A DNA stretch of 64,000 nt from UWMA-0277 sp965183885 (GTDB lineage: Bacteria > Bacteroidota > Bacteroidia > Flavobacteriales > BACL11). Below, piece by piece: positions 22,971 to 32,401 of the stretch (the stretch's first letter is position 1; each line of letters begins with the position of its first letter). A model generated the notes under the pieces. That model was not told the origin of the DNA. It made no database searches and saw nothing but the letters and a program-made list of their open reading frames with translations. The DNA is taken from contig OZ238992.1 of assembly GCA_965183885.1 (NCBI GenBank), positions 248,001 through 312,000 of the forward strand. Direction: 5' to 3'. The position numbers and the translations under genes were made by a program.

Positions 22971-24284
22971 TTAACCTCCAAAGTCATCAAATCTTACATT
23001 TTCTTTTGGCACACCCCAATCATCACACATCTTTACAACTGCCTGATTCATCATAGGTGGTCCACAGAAATAGAACTCAATATCTTCTGGAGCTTCATGC
23101 TTACTTAAATACTGATCAATCACAGCATTGTGTACAAAACCTACAAAACCATCTCCTTCAGTATCATTAATATCTTTCATCTCTTTCCAGTTATCACTTT
23201 CCTGAGCATCAGATAAAACTAAGTAGAATTTAAAGTTAGGGAATTCTCTTTCTAAAGAACGGAAATGCTCAATATAGAATAACTCTGCTTTTGATCTACC
23301 ACCGTACCAGTAAGAAACTTTTCTTCCTGTTTTAAGTGTTTTAAATAACTCGTATAAATGTGAACGCATTGGTGCCATACCTGCTCCACCACCAACATAT
23401 AACATCTCAGCCTCAGAATGGTTAATAAAAAACTCACCGTAAGGTCCTGAAATTGTAACTTTATCTCCTGGCTTTCTACTAAAGATATATGAAGAAGCAA
23501 CACCAGGGTTTAAATCAGCCCAAGTTCCTTTATCTCTATCAAAAGGAGGTGCTGCTACCCTAACATTAAGCATAATTTTTCTTCCCTCAGCAGGGTAAGA
23601 AGCCATAGAGTATGCACGAATAACTTCCTCATCATTCTTCATAACTAGGTTACGCATTGCAAATGGCCCTTCAGCCCAATCTTTATCAAATTTATTTGGC
23701 TCACCCGGATGATCTTCTGGGTGTGCTGTAATATCCATTTCAGAAAAAGGAATTTCACAATCTGGAATTTCGATTTGAATGTACCCTCCAGCCTCATAAG
23801 GCATATCTTCAGGAACCTCAACAATAAACTCTTTAATATAAGTGGCTACATTGTAGTTTGAAACTACAGTTGCCTCCCATTTCTTAACTCCAAATACTTC
23901 TTCAGGAATTGTTATTTCCATATCCTCTTTTACCTTAACCTGGCAACCTAATCTCCAGTCTTCAGCAATTTTCTTACGGCTAAAATGTGGCTCTTCTGTT
24001 GGTAAAATACTACCTCCTCCTTCATGTACTTGACAAGTACATTGTACACAGGTACCACCACCACCACAAGCTGATGGTAAAAAAATACCTTCATTACCTA
24101 AGGTAGTTAAAAGTGTACTTCCTCCATCTACTTCAATTTCTTTTTCTCCGTTAATCTTAATTTTGATTTTCCCTGAAGGAGATAATTTTGCTTTTACAAA
24201 AAGTAAAATACCTACCAAAGTAAGAATTACCAAAAGGAAAACGGCTATACTACTTACTATTGTTGTTGTGCTTAATAATATCAT
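22971..24284 (-). CDS. nqrF: Na+-NQR subunit F (NADH dehydrogenase)
   Basis: 437 residues, slightly longer than the proteobacterial subunit. One N-terminal helix (about 8-30) anchors it. The plant-type 2Fe-2S domain has the four ligands in ACGGGGTCVQCTC (about 72-84) and RLGCQV near 112. The FAD domain contains RAYSMASYP near 220, and the NADH-binding part has GGGAGMAPMRSHL near 300 and FYFCGPPMMNQAV near 405, with a terminal DDFGG. It takes electrons from NADH and passes them to the iron centre. Last gene of nqrABCDEF, 20 bases after nqrE, followed by a terminator. Confidence 0.97.
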   Translation of the reverse strand: MILLSTTTIVSSIAVFLLVILTLVGILLFVKAKLSPSGKIKIKINGEKEIEVDGGSTLLTTLGNEGIFLPSACGGGGTCVQCTCQVHEGGGSILPTEEPHFSRKKIAEDWRLGCQVKVKEDMEITIPEEVFGVKKWEATVVSNYNVATYIKEFIVEVPEDMPYEAGGYIQIEIPDCEIPFSEMDITAHPEDHPGEPNKFDKDWAEGPFAMRNLVMKNDEEVIRAYSMASYPAEGRKIMLNVRVAAPPFDRDKGTWADLNPGVASSYIFSRKPGDKVTISGPYGEFFINHSEAEMLYVGGGAGMAPMRSHLYELFKTLKTGRKVSYWYGGRSKAELFYIEHFRSLEREFPNFKFYLVLSDAQESDNWKEMKDINDTEGDGFVGFVHNAVIDQYLSKHEAPEDIEFYFCGPPMMNQAVVKMCDDWGVPKENVRFDDFGG

Positions 24285-24304
24285 TCTTTAATCTCTTTTT
24301 GAAA

Positions 24305-24922
24305 TTATAATTTAATTCCCATAAAACTCATAAATGCAATCCCCATTAACCCTGTAATGATGAAAGTAATCCCTAAACCTCTAAGTGCTGGAGGTACATT
24401 TGAATATCTAATTTTTTCACGGATAGCAGCAATACCTACAATTGCTAAGAACCAACCTACACCCGATCCTAAACCGAATACTGTTGCTTCAGTAATAGTT
24501 GTATAAGCTCTTTCTTGCATGAATAATGACCCTCCTAAAATAGCACAGTTTACAGCAATAAGTGGTAAAAAGATACCTAATGAACTGTATAATGCTGGAG
24601 AGAATTTTTCTACTACCATCTCAACTAATTGCACCATAGATGCAATTACTGCAATAAACATAATAAATGATAAGAAAGATAAATCAACTGAAGATAAATC
24701 TGATGATAACCAAACTAAAGCTCCTTCTTTCAACACATAGTTTTCCAATAAATAATTTACAGGAACAGTAAATCCTAATACAAAGATAACTGCTGCCCCC
24801 ATACCTACTGAAGTCTTAACCGTTTTTGATACCGCCAAATAGGAACACATTCCTAAAAAATAGGCGAACACCATATTGTCAATAAAAATTGACCTTATAA
24901 ATATATTTGCTAAATCTTGCAT
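24305..24922 (-). CDS. nqrE: Na+-NQR subunit E
   Basis: 205 residues with six predicted membrane helices. The family signatures AYFLGMCSYLAVSKTV near 20 (Cys of the intramembrane iron centre), MVEKFSPALYSSLGIFLPLIAVNCAILGGSLF (about 100-130, second Cys) and GSGVGWFLAIVGIAAIREK near 152 are present. With NqrD it forms the inverted-repeat pair that holds the 2Fe-2S or iron site and helps form the Na+ path. It lies nine bases after nqrD. Confidence 0.97.
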   Translation of the reverse strand: MQDLANIFIRSIFIDNMVFAYFLGMCSYLAVSKTVKTSVGMGAAVIFVLGFTVPVNYLLENYVLKEGALVWLSSDLSSVDLSFLSFIMFIAVIASMVQLVEMVVEKFSPALYSSLGIFLPLIAVNCAILGGSLFMQERAYTTITEATVFGLGSGVGWFLAIVGIAAIREKIRYSNVPPALRGLGITFIITGLMGIAFMSFMGIKL

Positions 24923-24930
24923 ATTTCTAA

Positions 24931-25575
24931 TTATTTAGATTCTACTAATTTACTATTCTTAATTCTCTGTATCCATATTACTACTCCTAAAGTAATTAAT
25001 GCCATAGGAGGTAAAATCATCATTCCATTATTTTCATAACCTAACTCATAAATTCCAAGAGACTCTAATACTGGATAACCAAATAAAGTTCCTGAACCTA
25101 AAAGCTCACGGAAAAAGGCTACAATAATTAAGATAATTCCATAACCAAATGAGTTTCCTAAACCATCTAAGAAAGCTTTACCTGGGCTGTTTCCTAAAGC
25201 AAAAGCTTCTAGCCTACCCATAATAATACAGTTTGTAATAATTAATCCAACAAATACTGAAAGCTCTTTACTTACATCATAAACAAAAGCTTGAAGCACC
25301 TGATCTACCAAAATTACTAAAGTAGCAATAACTACTAATTGTACAATAATTCTGATACGAGAAGGTATCAAATTACGTAACAATGAAATTAATACATTAG
25401 CTACAGATAGTACTACCATAACAGATATTGATAATACAATTGCAGGTTTTAATTGCACTGTAATTGCAAGTGCTGAACAAATACCTAATACTTGTACAGT
25501 AATTGGGTTATTATCATTAAGCGGATCGCTTAATAACTTCATGTTCTTTTTAGAAAATAAGGAATCTTTACTCAT
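24931..25575 (-). CDS. nqrD: Na+-NQR subunit D
   Basis: 214 residues with six predicted helices. It has LNDNNPITVQVLGICSALAITV near 18 (Cys for the intramembrane iron), VGLIITNCIIMGRLEAFALG near 110 with the second Cys, and GLGNSFGYGIILI near 140, all typical of NqrD. It pairs with NqrE around the iron centre. It lies five bases after nqrC in the operon. Confidence 0.97.
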   Translation of the reverse strand: MSKDSLFSKKNMKLLSDPLNDNNPITVQVLGICSALAITVQLKPAIVLSISVMVVLSVANVLISLLRNLIPSRIRIIVQLVVIATLVILVDQVLQAFVYDVSKELSVFVGLIITNCIIMGRLEAFALGNSPGKAFLDGLGNSFGYGIILIIVAFFRELLGSGTLFGYPVLESLGIYELGYENNGMMILPPMALITLGVVIWIQRIKNSKLVESK

Positions 25576-25579
25576 GATC

Positions 25580-26344
25580 TTAGTTTATTATTGAATCGTT
25601 AACTGTTACTACTGAGTCCATTTGTGAAAAAACAGAATCAACTTCTATAGCAGGTTTCATATTATTGAAATAAGGCAAGTACATACTTAACCTTTCTAAA
25701 AGCATATCTGATACTCCATCAGCAGTGATAGTACCTCCTGAAATTCCATCAACACCATGCATATCTCCTTCAGCAGCACCTCCTTTTATTACAGTAATTG
25801 AAGTAAACTCTTCTCCTTCAAAAATTGTTTTTCCTGCAAATGGATCTTGGAAAAATGACTTGTTAATTTCAGCACCTAACCCTGGAGTTTCTCCTGCATG
25901 ATCAAACACAGCACCAAATACTGAGTTTAAATCATCTTCTAAAGAAATGAATCCCCAAATTGGCCCCCAAAGCCCTTTTCCTCTTAAAGGAACAATATAC
26001 CTTGTTTCACCCTCTACTTCACTTATAAATAAAGGTAACAACTGTGCATCAGCATCTTTTTTAAGCTCTACACCTAAATCGATATCAAATGCACTCCCTT
26101 CAATCTCTTCTCCTTTATTGTTTAATACTAACTCAGCTTTTATATATTGAGCATACAACTCTTCTGATCCGTCTCTATCAGTTGCAATACCTACTGAGCT
26201 TAATATATTCTGTTTCTTCTCTAACTCAACATTTCTATCTTGAAATGGTTTTAAAGAAATCGCTGCTACTGAAAGTAATGCAGCAACAATAACTACCATT
26301 ATTGCAGCAAAACCAAACGTATAACTATTTTTATTTACATCCAT
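25580..26344 (-). CDS. nqrC: Na+-NQR subunit C (covalent FMN)
   Basis: 254 residues, with one N-terminal helix (about 10-30) and a periplasmic FMN-binding domain. The flavinylation motif GISGGTITADG lies near residue 200, and its Thr receives FMN from ApbE. Upstream are LRGKGLWGPIWGF near 124 and HAGETPGLGAEI near 150, also typical. The C-terminal tail after about 232 (EVDSVFSQMDSVVTVNDS) is an extension beyond the usual end of the domain. It lies three bases after nqrB. Confidence 0.96.
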   Translation of the reverse strand: MDVNKNSYTFGFAAIMVVIVAALLSVAAISLKPFQDRNVELEKKQNILSSVGIATDRDGSEELYAQYIKAELVLNNKGEEIEGSAFDIDLGVELKKDADAQLLPLFISEVEGETRYIVPLRGKGLWGPIWGFISLEDDLNSVFGAVFDHAGETPGLGAEINKSFFQDPFAGKTIFEGEEFTSITVIKGGAAEGDMHGVDGISGGTITADGVSDMLLERLSMYLPYFNNMKPAIEVDSVFSQMDSVVTVNDSIIN

Positions 26345-26347
26345 AAT

Positions 26348-27496
26348 CTATGCTTTTACTCTTTTTAACCTTCTTTTAATATTTGCTCCTATTACATAAT
26401 GATCTACAAGTGGTGCAAATACATTCATAAACAATACAGCTAACATCATTCCCTCAGGGTATGCAGGATTAAACACCCTTATTAATATAGCTAATACTCC
26501 AATAAGGAAACCAACAATTATTTTTCCAATATTTGTTTGTGATGCAGTTACAGGGTCAGTAGCCATAAATACAGCTCCAAATGCAAAACCACCTAATAAT
26601 AAATGCACATAAGAAGGCATCATCATAAACTCATTAGCACCCCAAAGGTTAAATAATAATCCCATAACATAACCTCCTAAAAATACAGATAACATTGTAC
26701 GCCAAGAAGCAATTCCTGTTACTAATAATATTACTGCACCAATTAAGATAGCTAAAACTGAAGTTTCACCTACTGAACCTGGAATAGTACCATAAAAGAA
26801 ACTACCTACCATACTCATATCTACAGGAATATTAGCTGCTAAATCAGCTAAAGGAGTAGCTCCTGAAAAACCATCTACAGTTACTCCTTCACCAGTATTA
26901 ATCCATACTTTATCTCCCGACATAAATGAAGGATAAGCAAAGAATAAGAAAGCACGAGCTGTAAGTGCAGGGTTTAAGATGTTCATTCCTGTACCTCCAA
27001 ATACTTCTTTACCAATAATTACTGCAAAAATTACAGACACTGAAAGCATCCATAATGGCACATCAATTGGCATAATCATTGGAATTAACATTCCTGTAAC
27101 TAAGTATCCTTCGTTTACTGAGTGTCCTCTTGAAATTGCAAATGCAAACTCAACTCCTAAACCTACAGCATAAGACACTATAATAAGCGGTAACATCTTT
27201 AATGCTCCAAAAGTAAATGCAGACATTAAAGTAAACTCCTCTCCTATTGCTGAGAAATGCAATTGCCCTACATTCCACATTCCAAAGAATAATGCTGGAA
27301 GCAATGCTAAAACAACAGTAATCATTGTTCTTTTTAAGTCTATTGCATCTCTAATATGCGAACCTGCATGTGTAGTATGATCAGGAACAAATAAAAATGT
27401 TTCAAAAGCATCATATGCTGGATACATTTTTTCAAGCTTACCTCCCTTCTCAAAGTGAGGCTTAACTGATTCTAAGATATTTTTAAATAATTTCAT
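26348..27496 (-). CDS. nqrB: Na+-NQR subunit B (covalent FMN, riboflavin)
   Basis: 382 residues with about ten membrane helices. The flavinylation site GFSGATPLADLA lies near residue 212, with FMN on the Thr. GGTGMNILNPALTARAFLFFAYP near 165 and AFGAVFMATDPVTASQTNIG near 305 are family signatures. NqrB carries FMN and riboflavin and the quinone site, and forms the main Na+ channel. The gene starts one base after the nqrA stop. Confidence 0.97.
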   Translation of the reverse strand: MKLFKNILESVKPHFEKGGKLEKMYPAYDAFETFLFVPDHTTHAGSHIRDAIDLKRTMITVVLALLPALFFGMWNVGQLHFSAIGEEFTLMSAFTFGALKMLPLIIVSYAVGLGVEFAFAISRGHSVNEGYLVTGMLIPMIMPIDVPLWMLSVSVIFAVIIGKEVFGGTGMNILNPALTARAFLFFAYPSFMSGDKVWINTGEGVTVDGFSGATPLADLAANIPVDMSMVGSFFYGTIPGSVGETSVLAILIGAVILLVTGIASWRTMLSVFLGGYVMGLLFNLWGANEFMMMPSYVHLLLGGFAFGAVFMATDPVTASQTNIGKIIVGFLIGVLAILIRVFNPAYPEGMMLAVLFMNVFAPLVDHYVIGANIKRRLKRVKA

Positions 27497-27497
27497 A

Positions 27498-28850
27498 TTA
27501 ACTATTTTCTTTTCTTACTAAATCTAAACCATGACGAATAATTGATTGCACCTCAATTTTAGAAGTACAAACAAACTCACAAAGTGCAAAATCTTCTGGT
27601 GCAACCTCATAAATTCCTAAATTCTCCATCAACTCAATATCTTCAACCATAATTGCTTTAATAAGATGAGTTGGGTAAATATCCATAGGTAATACTTTTT
27701 CATATTCCCCTGTCATTACATAAGCACGCTCTTCACCATGCATATTTGCATCTAAAGCATATTTTTTTGATGGCATTAACCAAGATAAGAATGTTTTTGA
27801 AGCAGAAAATTTGTGCATTCCTGGCATCATCCATCCTAAAAATTCTTGTTCTTTTCCTTCTTTAATTGCAGTTATAGTAGTATGATAAAACCCTAAATAT
27901 CCATCAGCATTTATTTGCTGACCTGTTAAAATATCACCTGAGATAATTCTATTATCACCTGCATTAATATTATCAGCTAATAAATTAGCAACAGATGCTC
28001 CTGAAATAGTTCTGTAATATTTTGGTTTACTTACCTGATCCCCAGCCAAAGCAACAATTCTTGACACATCATATTTACCTTCAGTAAACAAACGTGCAAT
28101 TGCAATTACATCTTGTGGCTCTAAGTACCAAGCAACTTCTCCTTTATTTAAAGGATCAATATGGTGCATTTGCACTCCTACATTTCCTGCTGGGTGCGGA
28201 CCTGAAATTTTATTAATTTCAATGCCTTTTGCATCTGTAAATACTTTTGATGAATTTGTATTTGCATCAATATTAAGGTGTGTTTTTCCATCAGTTAACT
28301 TTACAATATAGTCTAAACCTAACTGGAATAAATCTTCCATACCATATAAAGCAAAGTCATTATCAATTGCTAATGGCGCTGAGCTAAAAGCAGAAATAAA
28401 AATTGCTTTTGGCATATCAACTGGATTAGCGACAACATCATAAGGCTTTTGCCTTACAAATGGCCATACCCCAGCAGCTAACATGCTATCGATAATTTGC
28501 TCTCTTGATAAAGAAGCTGCAGTTGCAGTATCAAAAGATTCATAAGTAATTTCAGCATCTGCTTTAATTACTACTTCAAGAATCTTTCTTTTTGCTCCTC
28601 TTACAATATCAACAACCTCTCCACTAACTGGAGAACAGAAGTTTACTTTATCGTTATATTTATCAAAAAATAGTGTAGTACCAGCCTTTACTTTATCACC
28701 AGCTTTTACCGCTAGCTTAGGGATTAACCCATGAAAATCAGTAGGCTTTACTACATATTTATCAGTAGGTTTTACTGATCCGTAGACTTTATTGGCTTCA
28801 CCAACTAAATTGATGTTTAAGCCTTTTTTTAATCTTATTTCTTTAGACAT
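27498..28850 (-). CDS. nqrA: Na+-NQR subunit A
   Basis: 450 residues, cytoplasmic, no membrane segment. It opens with the barrel-sandwich part IRLKKGLNINLVGEA and PTDFHGLIPKLAVKAGDKVKAG (about 36-58), then VNFCSPVSGEVVDIVRGAKRK near 70. VWPFVRQKPYDVVANP near 128, ISGPHPAGNVGVQMHHIDP near 213 and the C-terminal SLF-like EFVCTSKIEVQ are also characteristic. First gene of the operon. Its promoter TACTTTTGCAGCC overlaps back to back with that of the Plug gene. Confidence 0.97.
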   Translation of the reverse strand: MSKEIRLKKGLNINLVGEANKVYGSVKPTDKYVVKPTDFHGLIPKLAVKAGDKVKAGTTLFFDKYNDKVNFCSPVSGEVVDIVRGAKRKILEVVIKADAEITYESFDTATAASLSREQIIDSMLAAGVWPFVRQKPYDVVANPVDMPKAIFISAFSSAPLAIDNDFALYGMEDLFQLGLDYIVKLTDGKTHLNIDANTNSSKVFTDAKGIEINKISGPHPAGNVGVQMHHIDPLNKGEVAWYLEPQDVIAIARLFTEGKYDVSRIVALAGDQVSKPKYYRTISGASVANLLADNINAGDNRIISGDILTGQQINADGYLGFYHTTITAIKEGKEQEFLGWMMPGMHKFSASKTFLSWLMPSKKYALDANMHGEERAYVMTGEYEKVLPMDIYPTHLIKAIMVEDIELMENLGIYEVAPEDFALCEFVCTSKIEVQSIIRHGLDLVRKENS

Positions 28851-28872
28851 CCTTTTTAAATTAGATTTTTCG

Positions 28873-28896
28873 GCTGCAAAAGTATAAATTTGCAGC
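28873..28896. promoter_or_regulatory. Back-to-back promoters of nqrA and the Plug gene
   Basis: The minus strand has TACTTTTG at 28884-28877 followed by CAGCC (nqrA). The plus strand has TAAATTTG at 28885-28892 followed by CAGC (Plug). The two -7 boxes touch without a base between them and create the perfect inverted repeat GCTGCAAA-N8-TTTGCAGC. RNA polymerase cannot occupy both at once. Confidence 0.6.
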
Positions 28897-28927
28897 TATT
28901 ATTTACTGATTTAAATCATAATTTTCA

Positions 28928-30268
28928 ATGAAAATCAACAACTTCCTAACACTGCTTTCACTTAGTTATATCTTAATTACATCTTGCCATAGTTCTCAAT
29001 TAACAACTATAGAGGATAACGAACTATCTGACAGCACTTTTACTACAACAGAAACAATACCAAAACCTCAAATAATATACGAAAACACAAATCTGAATCC
29101 GAGTATTAAAACCCTTTTATGTCATAAAATAGAAGATGAACTATCACTTCCTATCCTTAATTTAAATTCTGAAGAACAATTATTAGTCAGTTTTGATGAT
29201 TTGGATGCTGACATTAAAGACTATTACTATACCATTATACACTGTAATTCCGATTGGACAGCAAGTGATCTAATGCAAAGCGAATATATTGACGGATTTA
29301 ATGATGAACCTATTACAGACTTTGAGTTCTCCTTTAACACCATGCAAAAGTATACTCACTATTTTTTTAACTTCCCAAATGAAAGCCTAAAAGCTAAACT
29401 TTCAGGAAACTATGTATTTAAGATTTTTGAAGAAGGAGGAGAAACAATAGCCTATCAGCGTTTTATGATTTTGGAAACTAAAGTAACTATAGAAGCCAAG
29501 GTTAGACGCGCTACATTAGCAGAAGACAGAAATGCAAAACATGAAATTGATTTTAGCATAAAACATCCTAACATAGTTGTTGCTGACCCTTTTTCCGATA
29601 TTAAAGTGACTATAAAACAAAATAATAGAGAAGATAATGCCATTACAGATTTAATACCTCTTTTTGTTAAAAATGATGAATTAATCTATGATTATAACCA
29701 AGAAAACACATTCTGGGGAAATAATGAATTCCGTCATTTTGATATTAAAAGTTTACGTTTTCATTCCGACAGAATACAAGATATTATTTTTGACAGCACC
29801 TATAATAATGTCTACTTATTTAAAGATATAAAACGTCCATTCAACAAATATGCAATAGAACCAGATATTAATGGAAAGTTTGTTATTAAATCACAAGAAG
29901 GATGGAAATCATCTACAGAAGGAGATTATGCTTGGGTTCATTTTTCTTTACCATCTGACAAAATTGATTTAGGAGATATACATATAATAGGGGCATTAAA
30001 TAATTGGAATCTTAATGAAGAAAATAAACTTAATTATAATAATGAAACTAAATCCTATGAAGAAAGTATGTATCTAAAACAAGGGTATTATAATTATCAT
30101 TATGCACTTAATGACACTGCGTTTAACCGTGTAGATGTTTCTTATATTGAAGGCACACACTACCAAACCCGCAACGATTATTACATTTATGTATATCACC
30201 GAGGTGTAGGGGATAGCTATGATAGATTTGTAGGTTTTATAAAGACTTCAAGCAAGGAGTTGTTTTAA
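28928..30268 (+). CDS. T9SS Plug protein (DUF5103)
   Basis: 446 residues. A lipoprotein-type signal (TLLSLSYILITSC, Cys near 20) is followed by a Ser/Thr/Glu-rich linker. The DUF5103 pattern is evident: NSEEQLLVSFDDLDADIKDYYYTIIHCNSDW near 80-110, EYIDGFND near 122, SFNTMQKYTHYFFNFPNE near 138, and GNYVFKIFEEG near 160. The structural studies of the Flavobacterium SprA translocon found such a protein closing the periplasmic side of the channel. The 340-445 part looks like an Ig-fold or CBM-like domain (HIIGALNNWNLNEENK). Divergent from nqrA. Confidence 0.85.
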   Translation: MKINNFLTLLSLSYILITSCHSSQLTTIEDNELSDSTFTTTETIPKPQIIYENTNLNPSIKTLLCHKIEDELSLPILNLNSEEQLLVSFDDLDADIKDYYYTIIHCNSDWTASDLMQSEYIDGFNDEPITDFEFSFNTMQKYTHYFFNFPNESLKAKLSGNYVFKIFEEGGETIAYQRFMILETKVTIEAKVRRATLAEDRNAKHEIDFSIKHPNIVVADPFSDIKVTIKQNNREDNAITDLIPLFVKNDELIYDYNQENTFWGNNEFRHFDIKSLRFHSDRIQDIIFDSTYNNVYLFKDIKRPFNKYAIEPDINGKFVIKSQEGWKSSTEGDYAWVHFSLPSDKIDLGDIHIIGALNNWNLNEENKLNYNNETKSYEESMYLKQGYYNYHYALNDTAFNRVDVSYIEGTHYQTRNDYYIYVYHRGVGDSYDRFVGFIKTSSKELF

Positions 30269-30327
30269 TACAGTTACTTCATCTTATTAATACAATAAGA
30301 AGAGAATTTTCTTATAGCTAACATCTA

Positions 30328-30354
30328 TTGTCTAGCATCTATATATTATCTTTG
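30328..30354 (+). promoter_or_regulatory. Promoter of pruA
   Basis: TATCTTTG at 30347-30354, followed by CCGTC, with TTG at 30328-30330. The 16-base spacer is a little short. The ATG comes 23 bases later. Confidence 0.5.
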
Positions 30355-30377
30355 CCGTCAATTTTAAAAATAAAAGA

Positions 30378-32003
30378 ATGTCGAACGGATTTTACAATGT
30401 ACCCAAAGCGGTAAATGAGCCAGTAAAAGGATATGCTCCAGGAAGCCCTGAGCGTACTGAATTACTAGCAGAATACAAAAGAATGTACAATACAACTGTT
30501 GATGTACCTATGTATATTGGTGACAAACAAGTATTTACTAATGATAAAAGAAATTTAACACTACCTCATGAACATGCTCATGTTGTTGGAACACTAAACT
30601 ATGGTGGAGGAAAAGAGGTACAAGACGCTATTGATGCAGCTATGGCTGCTCGTGAAAAATGGGCAAATATGAGCTGGGAACATAGAGCTTCTATCTTTTT
30701 AAAAGCTGCTGACTTATTAGCAGGACCATTCCGAGCTAAAATAAATGCAGCTACTATGCTAGCACAAAGCAAAAATGTAATGCAAGCTGAAATTGATGCT
30801 GCTTGTGAATTAATTGATTTCTTTAAGTTCAATGTTCAATACATGAGTCAATTGTACAAAGAACAGCCTGAGTCATTACCAGGAATGTGGAATAGATTAG
30901 AACATAGACCTTTAGAAGGATTTGTTTTTGCTATTACTCCTTTCAACTTTACTTCTATCTGTGCTAACCTTTGTGCTGCACCAGCAATGCTTGGAAATGT
31001 AGTTATTTGGAAGCCAGCTGAAACTCAAGTATATTCTGCTCAAGTAATTATGGAACTGTTCCAAGCTGCAGGTTTACCTGATGGAGTAATTAATATGATA
31101 ACTGTTGATGGACCAACTGCTGGAGATATTATCTTTAAAAATAAAGACTTTGCAGGCCTTCACTTTACAGGGTCTACTGGAGTATTCCGTCACCTATGGA
31201 AAGAAATAGGAAATAACATTGAAAAATACAGAACTTACCCAAGAATTGTAGGTGAAACTGGTGGTAAGGATTTTATTATTGCGCATAAATCTGCTGTTGC
31301 AGCTGAAGTTGCTACTGCAATTAGTAGAGGTTCATTTGAGTATCAAGGACAAAAATGTTCTGCTGCATCTCGTGCTTATGTACCTTCTAATTTATGGGAA
31401 GCTGTAAAAACACAGATTGTTGCTGATACTAAAGAGTTTAAGATGGGTTCTCCTGAGGACACCTCAAACTTTATTAATGCTGTAATCTCTGAGCAATCTT
31501 TTGATAAAATTGCTACTTATATTGATTATGCAAAAGCAGCTAATGATGCTGAAATTATTGCAGGGGGAAATTATGATAAATCTACAGGATACTTTATAGA
31601 ACCTACAATTATTGTAACAACAAATCCTAATTTCAGAACTATGGTTGAAGAGATTTTTGGACCTGTAATTACTATTTATGTATATGATGCTGAAAAGTGG
31701 GAGGAAACTCTTAAATTAGTCGATAGCACTTCGGAATACGCACTTACTGGTGCTATCTTATCTGTTGATAGATATGCTGCTGAATATGCTACTAAAGCAT
31801 TAGAAAATGCTGCTGGAAACTTCTATATTAATGATAAGCCTACAGGTGCAGTTGTAGGGCAACAACCATTTGGTGGAGCTAGAGGATCTGGTACTAACGA
31901 TAAAGCAGGGTCAATCTTAAATTTATTAAGATGGGTTTCTCCAAGAACTATAAAAGAAACATTTGTACCAGCTACAGATTACAAATACCCTTTCTTAGGT
32001 TAA
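30378..32003 (+). CDS. pruA: 1-Pyrroline-5-carboxylate dehydrogenase (L-glutamate gamma-semialdehyde dehydrogenase)
   Basis: 541 residues, the length of the stand-alone P5CDH group. Aldehyde-dehydrogenase features: AITPFNFTSICANLCAAPAMLGNVVIWKPAE near 187-217 (NAD site), FTGSTGVFRHLW near 263, the general base in GETGGKDF near 291, the catalytic Cys in QGQKCSAASRAYVP near 324, and EIFGPVITIYVY near 424. It performs the last step of proline breakdown to glutamate, using NAD. The gene is single, with its own promoter and a strong terminator. No proline dehydrogenase is in the window. Confidence 0.96.
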   Translation: MSNGFYNVPKAVNEPVKGYAPGSPERTELLAEYKRMYNTTVDVPMYIGDKQVFTNDKRNLTLPHEHAHVVGTLNYGGGKEVQDAIDAAMAAREKWANMSWEHRASIFLKAADLLAGPFRAKINAATMLAQSKNVMQAEIDAACELIDFFKFNVQYMSQLYKEQPESLPGMWNRLEHRPLEGFVFAITPFNFTSICANLCAAPAMLGNVVIWKPAETQVYSAQVIMELFQAAGLPDGVINMITVDGPTAGDIIFKNKDFAGLHFTGSTGVFRHLWKEIGNNIEKYRTYPRIVGETGGKDFIIAHKSAVAAEVATAISRGSFEYQGQKCSAASRAYVPSNLWEAVKTQIVADTKEFKMGSPEDTSNFINAVISEQSFDKIATYIDYAKAANDAEIIAGGNYDKSTGYFIEPTIIVTTNPNFRTMVEEIFGPVITIYVYDAEKWEETLKLVDSTSEYALTGAILSVDRYAAEYATKALENAAGNFYINDKPTGAVVGQQPFGGARGSGTNDKAGSILNLLRWVSPRTIKETFVPATDYKYPFLG

Positions 32004-32021
32004 TACTTAAGAAAGTTTAAA

Positions 32022-32056
32022 GCATAAAAAAAGCCTGCAATTTGCAGGCTTTTTTA
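32022..32056. terminator. Terminator between pruA and the DUF3467 gene
   Basis: AAGCCTGCAA and TTTGCAGGCTT form a stem flanked by A- and T-runs. It lies between convergent genes and can act in both directions. Confidence 0.88.
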
Positions 32057-32076
32057 TTATCTATATAATTTTAAAA

Positions 32077-32391
32077 TTATGCCAATGGTGTTGGCCCTCC
32101 AAAATTCATTGGAATACCCTGAGCAGGATCAACATCTTTAATCTCACCATGCTGATTTTCAAATTTACTTACATTATCAGCAAGTGCTTTCATTAATCGT
32201 TTTGCATGTTGAGGAGTTAAGATTACTCTTGACTTTACTTTTGCTTTAGGCATACCAGGCATCATTTGAATAAAATCAACCACAAACTCTGATGGAGAGT
32301 GATTAATAATAGCCAAATTACTATAAGTTCCTTCTGCTACCTCTTCAGTAAGTTCAATATTTAATCCGTCTTTTTTATTTTCCTCTGACAT
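32077..32391 (-). CDS. DUF3467 domain protein
   Basis: 104 residues, acidic and Lys-rich, no membrane segment. The family core is visible: NLAIINHSPSEFVVDFIQMMPGMPKAKVKSRVILTP (about 25-60, strands of a small beta fold), then QHAKRLMKALADNVSKFE. Members of DUF3467 are almost always encoded directly after rpoC in Bacteroidota, as here (10 bases), yet their role is unknown. The conserved location suggests a link with transcription or co-expression with RNA polymerase. Confidence 0.9.
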   Translation of the reverse strand: MSEENKKDGLNIELTEEVAEGTYSNLAIINHSPSEFVVDFIQMMPGMPKAKVKSRVILTPQHAKRLMKALADNVSKFENQHGEIKDVDPAQGIPMNFGGPTPLA

Positions 32392-32401
32392 AATTCTATT
32401 A

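Noticed and set aside
28873..28896. GCTGCAAA-N8-TTTGCAGC as a repressor operator
   Set aside because: The symmetry is explained by two extended -7 boxes facing apart. The extension TTTGCAGC is found singly at other promoters.
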